6,401 nt of DNA from Claveliimonas stercoravium (GTDB taxonomy: Bacteria > Bacillota > Clostridia > Lachnospirales > Lachnospiraceae). The position numbers were made by a program, and so were the translations under genes. This document shows, in pieces, positions 1-5,689 of this stretch (the first letter of the stretch is position 1; every line of letters begins with the position of its first letter). The stretch is taken from the NCBI GenBank assembly GCA_019117345.1, contig DWZW01000029.1, positions 1 to 6,401 of the forward strand. The letters are read 5' to 3'. The notes below the pieces were generated by a model that was not told the DNA's origin, did not search any database, and saw nothing but the letters and a program-made list of their open reading frames with translations.

Positions 1-146
1 ATTGTTAAATAATATACTTTTCGAAATAGTAGTTACAAATAAAGAAAAGTATGATAGAATACACTCACTAAAGTCATAACAAATAGATAAAGGAGGGCAG
101 CTGCAAAAAGAAACGAGAACATTGAGAAAAACAAAGAGGAAAATAT

Positions 147-164
147 TTGTTAAAAAAATATCAA
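147..164. promoter_or_regulatory. Upstream Rex-like operator (site 1)
   Basis: The left half-site TTGTTAA (147-153) is a perfect match to the clostridial Rex consensus TTGTTAA-N4-TTAACAA. The right half ATATCAA (158-164) matches at 5 of 7 positions, with the expected 4-base spacer. Rex is the NADH/NAD+-sensing repressor of fermentation genes in Firmicutes, and adhE is one of its standard targets. The site lies 8 bp upstream of the -35 element and 83 bp before the adhE start. The region is very AT-rich, so a chance match is possible; the pairing with the better placed site 2 is the main support. Confidence 0.5.
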
Positions 165-171
165 AAAGTTA

Positions 172-189
172 TTGACAAATATTTAACAA
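172..189. promoter_or_regulatory. Promoter-overlapping Rex-like operator (site 2)
   Basis: TTGACAA (172-178), spacer ATAT (179-182), then TTAACAA (183-189). The right half is a perfect Rex half-site and the left half matches 5 of 7. The two left-half mismatches create the TTGACA -35 hexamer, so operator and promoter share bases. A repressor bound here would cover the -35 and most of the spacer and block RNA polymerase. Family knowledge: Rex binds when NADH is low and releases when NADH rises, which would switch adhE on when reducing power must be discharged. The role is inferred; no rex gene is in the window. Confidence 0.65.
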
Positions 190-200
190 TCCTGTATACT
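172..200 (+). promoter_or_regulatory. adhE promoter (sigma-A type)
   Basis: The -35 TTGACA (172-177) is a perfect consensus, the spacer is exactly 17 bp, and the -10 TATACT (195-200) matches 5 of 6. Transcription would start near 207, giving a leader of about 44 nt. The leader contains a GGAGG ribosome binding site at 238-242, 8 nt before the adhE ATG. The strength of the promoter fits a highly expressed fermentation enzyme, and the overlapping Rex-like operator suggests it is redox-repressed. Confidence 0.8.
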
Positions 201-250
201 TAACCCAGGTTGAAGAAAACAACGAAAAACTATTTACGGAGGAAACCAAA

Positions 251-2872
251 ATGGCGAAAAAGAAAGAAGAAGCGGTGGTACCAACTTTTATTGACAGCGT
301 GGAAGCTCTCGAAGCAAAGATGAAGGCAATGAGAGAGGCCCAGAAAGTATTCGCAACCTACACACAGGAGCAGGTAGACAAGATCTTCTTTGAGGCAGCT
401 ATGGCGGCCAACAAGATGCGTATCCCTCTCGCAAAGATGGCAGTGGAGGAGACCGGGCGAGGCCTTGTAGAGGACAAGGTCATCAAGAACCATTACGCGG
501 CTGAGTATACATACAACGCATACAAGCACACAAAGACCTGCGGCGTGTTTGAGGAGGACAAGGCATACGGCATCAAGAAGATTGCTGAGCCTGTGGGACT
601 GGTAGCGGCTGTTATTCCGACTACAAACCCGACTTCTACAGCAATCTTTAAGACACTGATCTGTCTGAAGACGAGAAACGCGATCATCATCAGCCCGCAT
701 CCGGCTGCAAAGAAATGTACGATCGAGGCTGCAAAGGTCGTTCTGGATGCCGCTGTAAAGGCAGGAGCACCTGAGGGGATCATCGGATGGATCGACGCTC
801 CTTCACTGGAACTGACCACAACAGTCATGAAAGACTCTGACCTGATCCTCGCGACAGGCGGCCCCGGAATGGTCAAATCAGCGTACTCCTCCGGGAAACC
901 TGCCGTAGGTGTTGGACCTGGAAATACACCTGTTATCATTGACGATACAGCAGATATCAAGAACGCAGTTAACTCCATCATCCATTCCAAGACATTCGAC
1001 AATGGTATGATCTGTGCATCCGAGCAGTCTGTGACCGTCCTGGAGAGCGTTTACGAGGAAGTGAAGAAGGAGTTCGCTTACCGCGGATGCTACTTCCTGA
1101 AACCAGGCGAGGAGCTTGACAAGGTGCGCAAGACCATCATCATCGACGGCAAGCTGAACAACAAGATCCCCGGAATGTCAGCCGTGAAGATCGCAGAGAT
1201 GGCTGGAGTGAAGGTTCCTGCAAACACGAAGATCCTGATCGGCGAAGTTGAGTCTGTGGACATCTCCGAGGAGTTCGCTCACGAGAAGCTGTCACCTGTA
1301 CTTGCCATGTACAAGGCAAAGACATTTGACGAGGCGCTCGAGAAAGCTGAGAAGCTGGTAGAGGACGGCGGATACGGACATACATCAGCGCTGTATATCG
1401 ATCCCTCCGAGACAGAGAAGATCGCAAAGCACTCGGCTGCAATGAAGACATGCCGTATCCTCATCAACACACCTTCTTCACAGGGCGGTATCGGTGACCT
1501 GTACAACTTTAAGCTGGCACCATCCCTCACTCTTGGATGTGGTTCCTGGGGCGGCAACTCCGTATCAGAGAACGTAGGAGTAAAACATCTGATCAACATT
1601 AAGACAGTGGCCGAGAGGAGAGAGAATATGCTGTGGTTCAGAACACCAGAAAAGATCTACTTTAAGAAAGGCTGCATGCCGGTTGCCCTGGATGAGCTGG
1701 GGACGATCATGCACAAGAAGAAAGCATTCATCGTTACAGATACCTTCCTCTATCAGAACGGCTACGTGAAACCGATCGAGGAGAAGCTGGACCAGATGGG
1801 CATTCAGCATACATGCTTTTACGAGGTGGCTCCGGACCCGACACTGCAGTGCGCACAGAAGGGCGTAGAGCAGATGAAGGCTTTCCAGCCTGACACGATC
1901 ATCGCGCTGGGCGGCGGCTCTGCCATGGACGCCGGCAAGATCATGTGGGTAATGTACGAGCATCCGGAAGCAGACTTCGCTGATATGGCTATGGACTTCA
2001 TGGATATCCGCAAGAGGGTATTCACCTTCCCAAAGATGGGTGAGAAGGCTTACTTTGTGGCTATCCCCACTTCTTCCGGTACAGGTTCCGAGGTGACACC
2101 CTTCGCCATCATCACAGATGCGACGACTGGCGTAAAATGGCCTATCGCTGACTACGAGCTCCTGCCTGATATGGCGATCGTAGACGTGGACAACATGATG
2201 ACACAGCCCAAGGGACTGACATGCGCATCCGGTATCGACGTTATGACACATGCCATCGAGTCCTATGTATCCATCATGGCTACAGACTTCACAAAGGGTC
2301 TCTCCATGAAGGCTGTTAAGATGGTATTTGACAATCTGCCGTCTGCATACGAGAACGGCGCAAAGGATCCGAAGGCCCGCGAGGCAATGGCAAACGCTTC
2401 CTGCATGGCCGGTATGGCGTTCGCAAACGCGTTCCTCGGACTGAACCACTCCATGGCTCACAAACTGGGTGCGTTCCACCACCTGCCCCACGGTATCGCA
2501 AACGCTGTGATCCTGACCGAGGTCATGAAGTACAATGCAGAGGAAGTTCCGACAAGAATGGGAACCTTCTCACAGTATCAGTATCCCCATGCGCTGGCAG
2601 ACTACGCAGAGCTTGGACGCTATGCGGGCTGCAAGGGCAATACGGATAAAGAGGTATTCGACGATTTCATCGCAAGGCTGGAAGACCTGAAGGAGAAGAT
2701 CGGCATCAAGAAGTCCATCAAGGAGTACGGCATTGATGAGAAGTACTTCCTCGACACGCTGGATGAGATGACAGAGCAGGCCTTCAACGACCAGTGTACA
2801 GGTGCAAACCCGAGATATCCGCTGATGAAGGAAATGAAAGAAATCTATCTCAAATGCTATTACGGCAAATAG
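251..2872 (+). CDS. adhE: Bifunctional aldehyde-alcohol dehydrogenase AdhE
   Basis: Cytoplasmic fermentation enzyme converting acetyl-CoA to acetaldehyde and then to ethanol, oxidising two NADH. Length is 873 aa, close to the 860-890 usual for the family. Residues about 1-440 form the CoA-acylating aldehyde dehydrogenase domain, with a GGPG motif at 203-206 and catalytic Cys255 in NGMICASEQ. Residues about 441-463 form the inter-domain linker. Residues about 464-873 form the iron-dependent alcohol dehydrogenase, with nucleotide-binding GGGSAMD at 554-560 and predicted iron ligands Asp663, His667, His733 and His747, at the spacing seen in E. coli FucO and AdhE. All key residues are present, so both activities should be intact. 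The ATG at 251 is chosen because GGAGG lies 8 nt upstream. It is a single-gene unit bounded by its own promoter and a terminator. AdhE proteins form long filaments (spirosomes) in other bacteria, which is likely but not visible here. Confidence 0.97.
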   Translation: MAKKKEEAVVPTFIDSVEALEAKMKAMREAQKVFATYTQEQVDKIFFEAAMAANKMRIPLAKMAVEETGRGLVEDKVIKNHYAAEYTYNAYKHTKTCGVFEEDKAYGIKKIAEPVGLVAAVIPTTNPTSTAIFKTLICLKTRNAIIISPHPAAKKCTIEAAKVVLDAAVKAGAPEGIIGWIDAPSLELTTTVMKDSDLILATGGPGMVKSAYSSGKPAVGVGPGNTPVIIDDTADIKNAVNSIIHSKTFDNGMICASEQSVTVLESVYEEVKKEFAYRGCYFLKPGEELDKVRKTIIIDGKLNNKIPGMSAVKIAEMAGVKVPANTKILIGEVESVDISEEFAHEKLSPVLAMYKAKTFDEALEKAEKLVEDGGYGHTSALYIDPSETEKIAKHSAAMKTCRILINTPSSQGGIGDLYNFKLAPSLTLGCGSWGGNSVSENVGVKHLINIKTVAERRENMLWFRTPEKIYFKKGCMPVALDELGTIMHKKKAFIVTDTFLYQNGYVKPIEEKLDQMGIQHTCFYEVAPDPTLQCAQKGVEQMKAFQPDTIIALGGGSAMDAGKIMWVMYEHPEADFADMAMDFMDIRKRVFTFPKMGEKAYFVAIPTSSGTGSEVTPFAIITDATTGVKWPIADYELLPDMAIVDVDNMMTQPKGLTCASGIDVMTHAIESYVSIMATDFTKGLSMKAVKMVFDNLPSAYENGAKDPKAREAMANASCMAGMAFANAFLGLNHSMAHKLGAFHHLPHGIANAVILTEVMKYNAEEVPTRMGTFSQYQYPHALADYAELGRYAGCKGNTDKEVFDDFIARLEDLKEKIGIKKSIKEYGIDEKYFLDTLDEMTEQAFNDQCTGANPRYPLMKEMKEIYLKCYYGK

Positions 2873-2895
2873 TTTTTCTCATAAGTTTTTCTCAC
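2871..2895. repeat. 13-bp tandem duplication at the adhE stop codon
   Basis: AGTTTTTCTCA occurs at 2871-2881 and again at 2884-2894, a period of 13 bp. The first copy begins with the AG of the adhE TAG stop. The repeat sits between the stop and the terminator hairpin. It looks like a slippage or local duplication product with no obvious function. Confidence 0.75.
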
Positions 2896-2897
2896 AA

Positions 2898-2929
2898 AGA
2901 GGAGGCGCCCCGAAAGGGGCGCCTTCTTT
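2898..2929 (+). terminator. Intrinsic terminator after adhE
   Basis: GGCGCCCC (2904-2911) and GGGGCGCC (2916-2923) form a perfect 8-bp GC stem closed by a GAAA tetraloop (2912-2915). The stem extends outward to 2898/2929 through six more pairs, two of them G-U. The 3' arm runs through TTCTTT, which supplies a short, interrupted U tract. It begins 26 nt after the adhE stop. The U tract is modest, but the very stable stem makes termination likely. Confidence 0.8.
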
Positions 2930-2970
2930 GCGGTGGGGCGCGGAGAATATGGCGCAAAGGAAATGGCATG

Positions 2971-3007
2971 AAAAATGAGCCGGCTCCGGGGGATACCCGG
3001 TACCGGC
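2971..3007 (-). terminator. Intrinsic terminator for the minus-strand 3D-domain gene
   Basis: Read on the minus strand, GCCGG (3007-3003) pairs with CCGGC (2983-2979), and CCGGG (3000-2996) pairs with CCCGG (2990-2986). There is a 2x2 internal mismatch and a 5-nt loop. TCA and five T residues (complement of 2975-2971) follow the stem. It starts 14 nt after the stop codon of the minus-strand gene. This is a separate hairpin from the adhE terminator, so each convergent gene has its own. Confidence 0.75.
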
Positions 3008-3021
3008 CCATTGTTGACCTG

Positions 3022-4047
3022 TCAGTTTGCCCAATACACTTCTGCGTAATAAACGCCGCATGCCAGCGCGGTCGCATGGTCGTTTACAAAGATGTCGATC
3101 ACATTTCCGTTGATGGCGCCGCCGGTATCTTCAGCGGTATACACATGTCCGTTGATGATGACCTGTGAGCCAAGCGGGATGACACTGGGATCTACCGCGA
3201 TGGTCCGCCCCGCTGTGGGGACTGTGCCGCTTGCTGTGCTGCTGCCGCCCCAGCTGCCCGTACAGTAAAAGCAGGGGCAGTAGTGAGTGATGCGGAAGCG
3301 TCCCAGACTCTGCTTGCCGTCTGTGGATATACTGCCGCCTCCCGATGAGGAGCTGCCCGAGCTGCCTGATCCTGACGGCTGCTGTGCGGCCGCCTGGGCC
3401 GCTGCCCTCTGCTGTGCGAGCAGTGCTTCCGCTTCCTTTGCCTTCTCGATCTGGCTGCTGTACTCTGAAATCTGGTCGGATTTATCGGAAATCTGCTGCT
3501 GCAGCTCTGCCTGCTTTGTGTTCAGCTCCTCCTCCATATCCGCCAGGGATGTCTGCTGCTCCCTGAGAGCATCCCCCTGCTTCTTGATCTCATTCTGGGT
3601 ATCCTCCAGCTCCTGGAGCATATCTCTGTCATATTCGCTTACATTCTGAACAAAATCTGTCTTGTTCAGGAAATCCGCCATGTCTTCCGCTGAGCATAGG
3701 AGCTCAAGGAATGTGGTATCTCCCGCCTCATACATGTATTTGATGCGGAGCTTCATGGCTTCGTACTGTTCCTCGCCTTTTTTCTGTGCTTCATCCATCT
3801 GTTTCTGGGTTTCTTCCATAGCAGCGGCAGTTTCTTCCATTTTTGTGGAGAGCTGCTCAATGTCGCTGCTGAGACTATTCAGTTCCTCGTTCAGGCTGTC
3901 GACCTCATTTTCAAGGGCGCCCTTTTGTTCTTCCAGTTCTTCCGTAGAAGGTTCTGCGTATACCAGAGTGCCGGTACACCCCATGGCTGCGACACATCCG
4001 GCCACAACGCCGGCCCGCAGCATGCGTTTGAATTTCGTACTCATCAT
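3022..4047 (-). CDS. Secreted coiled-coil protein with C-terminal 3D domain, putative cell-wall hydrolase
   Basis: Likely a secreted peptidoglycan-active protein of 341 aa. A signal peptide covers residues 1-31 (KFKR, hydrophobic stretch, cleavage after VYA). Two long coiled-coil segments follow (about 33-100 and 141-217), rich in Glu, Gln and Lys. Between them is a segment containing FLELL and DFLNK, as in the N-terminal hairpin of PcsB/CwlO-type proteins. A low-complexity Ala/Gln/Ser/Gly linker (214-241) leads to a 3D domain (about 250-339). That domain carries the three Asp that name it (Asp286 in AVDPS, Asp307 in AEDTGG, Asp318 in VIDIF) and a CPCxxC cluster at 257-262. 3D domains occur in MltA, YocH and YuiC-type lytic enzymes. 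The start at 4047 is preferred over upstream 4089 because AAAGGA lies 9 nt before it (4062-4057) and the signal peptide then begins properly; 4044 is also possible. Substrate and activity are inferred. Confidence 0.85.
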   Translation of the reverse strand: MMSTKFKRMLRAGVVAGCVAAMGCTGTLVYAEPSTEELEEQKGALENEVDSLNEELNSLSSDIEQLSTKMEETAAAMEETQKQMDEAQKKGEEQYEAMKLRIKYMYEAGDTTFLELLCSAEDMADFLNKTDFVQNVSEYDRDMLQELEDTQNEIKKQGDALREQQTSLADMEEELNTKQAELQQQISDKSDQISEYSSQIEKAKEAEALLAQQRAAAQAAAQQPSGSGSSGSSSSGGGSISTDGKQSLGRFRITHYCPCFYCTGSWGGSSTASGTVPTAGRTIAVDPSVIPLGSQVIINGHVYTAEDTGGAINGNVIDIFVNDHATALACGVYYAEVYWAN

Positions 4048-4119
4048 ATATACATTTCCTTTCTCTCGGCGAGTTCCCTGTGCCCGCATACAAAATTTTC
4101 CGTATCCGGACGCTTAACT

Positions 4120-4148
4120 ATTATACAACAAATTGCTTTATTACGCAA
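4120..4148 (-). promoter_or_regulatory. Promoter of the 3D-domain gene
   Basis: On the minus strand, -10 TATAAT (4125-4120) is a perfect consensus and -35 TTGCGT (4148-4143) keeps the TTG core, with a 17-bp spacer. Predicted start is near 4113, giving a leader of about 65 nt before the ATG at 4047. That leader is too short for the large riboswitches often linked to wall-hydrolase genes, and I see no such structure. Confidence 0.65.
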
Positions 4149-4151
4149 TTT
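4130..4151. repeat. Inverted repeat between divergent promoters, possible operator
   Basis: AAATTGC (4130-4136) and GCAATTT (4145-4151) form a perfect 7-bp inverted repeat separated by 8 bp. With a 2-base offset the match continues outward as AAC on the left and GTT on the right (4127-4129 and 4154-4156). Each arm contains most of the -35 element of one of the two divergent promoters. This could be a regulator binding site controlling both, or simply result from two similar -35 boxes facing each other. Confidence 0.55.
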
Positions 4152-4161
4152 TTGTTATGAT
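4133..4161 (+). promoter_or_regulatory. Promoter of the DUF / HAD / uppP cluster
   Basis: -35 TTGCTT (4133-4138), 17-bp spacer, -10 TATGAT (4156-4161, 5 of 6). Predicted start is near 4168, giving a leader of about 45 nt. The first gene has GGGAGG at 4196-4201, 11 nt before its ATG, and a closer GGAG at 4206-4209. The promoter overlaps the minus-strand promoter and is its mirror image about position 4140.5. Confidence 0.55.
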
Positions 4162-4212
4162 AATTAAGAATTATTTTAGAGAATAAAACAGACCCGGGAG
4201 GTAGCGGAGTTT

Positions 4213-4803
4213 ATGAAAAAATATGAAGAAGAAAAGTACAGGATGGAAAATATAGAAGACAGGATTTACCCGTGGGTGAAGGAAGAGCTGCGCGACAGCC
4301 ACGTGCTGAACGGGAAAAATATTTCCGAGAGGGACACTCCCCTGATCTCCTTTGTGGGGGACCTGACAGTACTTCTGGTCATACAGAGAGGAGAAGACGC
4401 ATATGAGATCATAAAGGACAATATGCTTCCGCCGGACTGTGATATAGAGAGGCTCTACTACAAGGCATGCGAAAATCTTGCCAGAGATGTGGAATTTATC
4501 TTCGGCCACACCTGGTATGGAGGCTACGCTGTCCTGGCAGACGGACACCATGAGGCCAGCTCCCTGTGCCTGCGGCATATATGGGATGTGTGTGCGCAGA
4601 AGCTGGACGATGACCTGGTGATCATGGCTCCCTCCAAGGACATGGTACTCTTTGTGCCGGCCGGGGATGAGGAGAAGCTGGGCAGGATGATCGAATTCGG
4701 CAGGGAGGCATATGATAGGAGCGAGGATAAGGTGAGCAGGAGCCTGATGGTCTTTACGAAGGAAGGGAAGGAATTACTGGCATATGACAGGGTGCAGCAC
4801 TAA
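4213..4803 (+). CDS. Uncharacterised DUF1444/DUF5688-like protein
   Basis: A 196-aa, soluble, acidic protein with no signal peptide or membrane segment, so cytoplasmic. I do not recognise a characterised function. The order of segments resembles the C-terminal half of DUF1444 proteins (B. subtilis YtpQ type) and clostridial DUF5688: a hydrophobic strand then a DNML turn (48-72), YYKACENLARD (82-92), GGYAVLADGHHEAS (103-116), a helix followed by DDDLVIMAPSKDMVLFVP (132-149), and a closing segment ending SLMVFTKEGKEL (177-188). It lacks the longer N-terminal part those families usually have. The start at 4213 follows GGGAGG (11 nt) and GGAG (3 nt); no better start is seen. The stop lies 7 nt before the HAD gene, indicating co-transcription. 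The family assignment is from memory of conserved patterns and is tentative. Confidence 0.8.
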   Translation: MKKYEEEKYRMENIEDRIYPWVKEELRDSHVLNGKNISERDTPLISFVGDLTVLLVIQRGEDAYEIIKDNMLPPDCDIERLYYKACENLARDVEFIFGHTWYGGYAVLADGHHEASSLCLRHIWDVCAQKLDDDLVIMAPSKDMVLFVPAGDEEKLGRMIEFGREAYDRSEDKVSRSLMVFTKEGKELLAYDRVQH

Positions 4804-4810
4804 AGGATAC

Positions 4811-5689
4811 ATGATAAAAATGGTCGGGCTGGACATGGACGGAACGCTCCTTACCACGGATAAGGAGCTGACAGAGCACACGAAAAAGGTCCTGCGGGAG
4901 GCGATCGACAGGGGAGTTGCGGTCGTGCCCGCCACGGGGCGCCCCCTGACAGGAATCCCGGAGGAGGTGCTTAAGTTTCCCGGAGTGCGGTATGCCGTGG
5001 CCTCGAACGGCGCCAGGATCGTGGATCTTAAGGAGGGGCGGGTGCTCTGTGAGGAACTTGTCCCCTACGAGACCGGGCGCAGAGTGCTGGACATATGCAG
5101 CCGCTATGACACGATGCTGGAGATATACTATGACGGGGTGGGCTATGCGGAGAAGGAGAAGCTGGAGCATATTGACGAGTACGTGCCCAGAAGGCCCATG
5201 GCCCGCTACATAACAGACTCCAGGCGGCCGGTGGCGGATGTCAGGGCCGTGTATGAGGAGAGAAAGGCCCCCACTGACAAGGTCCAGGCTCTGTTCCGGA
5301 CGAGGGAAGAATGTAAAAAAGCCTGGAAAGAGGTAGAAAAAGAGGTCCCGGATATTGAAATAACAGGCGCTTTGAGCAATAATATAGAAGTGAATGCAAA
5401 GGGCGTGAACAAGGGAAGAGGCCTTCTGCTCCTGGGAGAGCTCCTGGGCATAGGCAGTGAGGAGATCATGGCGGTGGGAGACGGCTCCAACGACATCGCC
5501 ATGCTCAGGGAAGCGGGGCTGGGAGTTGCCATGGAAAACGCCACGGACGAAGTAAAGGCGGCAGCGGACGTGATCACACTCTCCAATGACCGGGAGGGTG
5601 CCGCGGCGGCCATTGAGAAGTATATTCTGCGGGAACTCCGGCAGAATGAGAGACATGACAGAAAACAGAAGGAGATAGATCAATGTTAG
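4811..5689 (+). CDS. Cof-type HAD-superfamily phosphatase
   Basis: Cytoplasmic Mg2+-dependent phosphatase of the HAD IIB (Cof/YbiV/YwpJ) group, 292 aa. All four HAD motifs are present: DMDGT at 8-12 (nucleophile Asp8, acid/base Asp10), Thr42 in VVPATGRP, Lys201 in GVNKG, and GDGSND at 223-228 (Asp224, Asn227, Asp228). The stretch about 84-190 between motifs II and III is the C2-type cap that sets substrate choice. Relatives act on sugar phosphates, flavin precursors or other phosphometabolites, and the substrate here cannot be read from sequence. The start at 4811 (MIKMVGLD) matches the usual family N-terminus and has AAAGGA just upstream (4802-4807), though only 3 nt away. The ATG at 4784 would add 9 residues and overlap the previous gene; 4820 is another option. 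The charged tail after residue 275 overlaps the ribosome binding site and first codons of uppP. Confidence 0.92.
   Translation: MIKMVGLDMDGTLLTTDKELTEHTKKVLREAIDRGVAVVPATGRPLTGIPEEVLKFPGVRYAVASNGARIVDLKEGRVLCEELVPYETGRRVLDICSRYDTMLEIYYDGVGYAEKEKLEHIDEYVPRRPMARYITDSRRPVADVRAVYEERKAPTDKVQALFRTREECKKAWKEVEKEVPDIEITGALSNNIEVNAKGVNKGRGLLLLGELLGIGSEEIMAVGDGSNDIAMLREAGLGVAMENATDEVKAAADVITLSNDREGAAAAIEKYILRELRQNERHDRKQKEIDQC

Noticed and set aside
65..82. Third Rex-like site (TCACTAA, 4 bases, ATAACAA)
   Set aside because: Only 10 of 14 consensus positions match and one half is poor. In DNA this AT-rich such a match is expected by chance.
1565..2491. Long minus-strand open frame (308 codons) opposite adhE
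   Set aside because: It lies wholly inside a highly conserved gene. Its translation is Cys/His-rich with no recognisable domain, and it has no plausible start context. It is an antisense shadow of the adhE codon bias.
2794..3168. Plus-strand 124-codon frame spanning the adhE end and the convergent gap
   Set aside because: It overlaps the adhE C-terminus in another frame, reads through both terminators and into the 3D gene antisense, and has no ribosome binding site or domain.
3935..3970. Lipoprotein signal (AAMGC) in the 3D-domain protein
   Set aside because: The residues before the Cys do not fit a lipobox well (Met at -2, no Leu at -3). A standard cleavage site (VYA) follows shortly after in a normal Sec signal peptide.
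3287..4117. Plus-strand open frames (120 and 151 codons) opposite the 3D-domain gene
   Set aside because: Their products are Ser/Cys-rich runs that come from reading the Glu/Gln coiled-coil codons backwards. The minus-strand frame has a signal peptide, coiled coils and a 3D domain.
4048..4119. Possible riboswitch or structured leader for the wall-hydrolase gene
   Set aside because: The leader is only about 65 nt and contains just a 4-bp stem (TCCG/CGGA at 4099-4110). It lacks the conserved cores of c-di-AMP or other known riboswitches.
4754..5683. Minus-strand open frame (309 codons) covering almost the whole HAD gene
   Set aside because: The HAD frame has all four catalytic motifs and a good operon context. 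The antisense product shows no domain, and its composition is what reverse-complemented GC-rich coding DNA gives.
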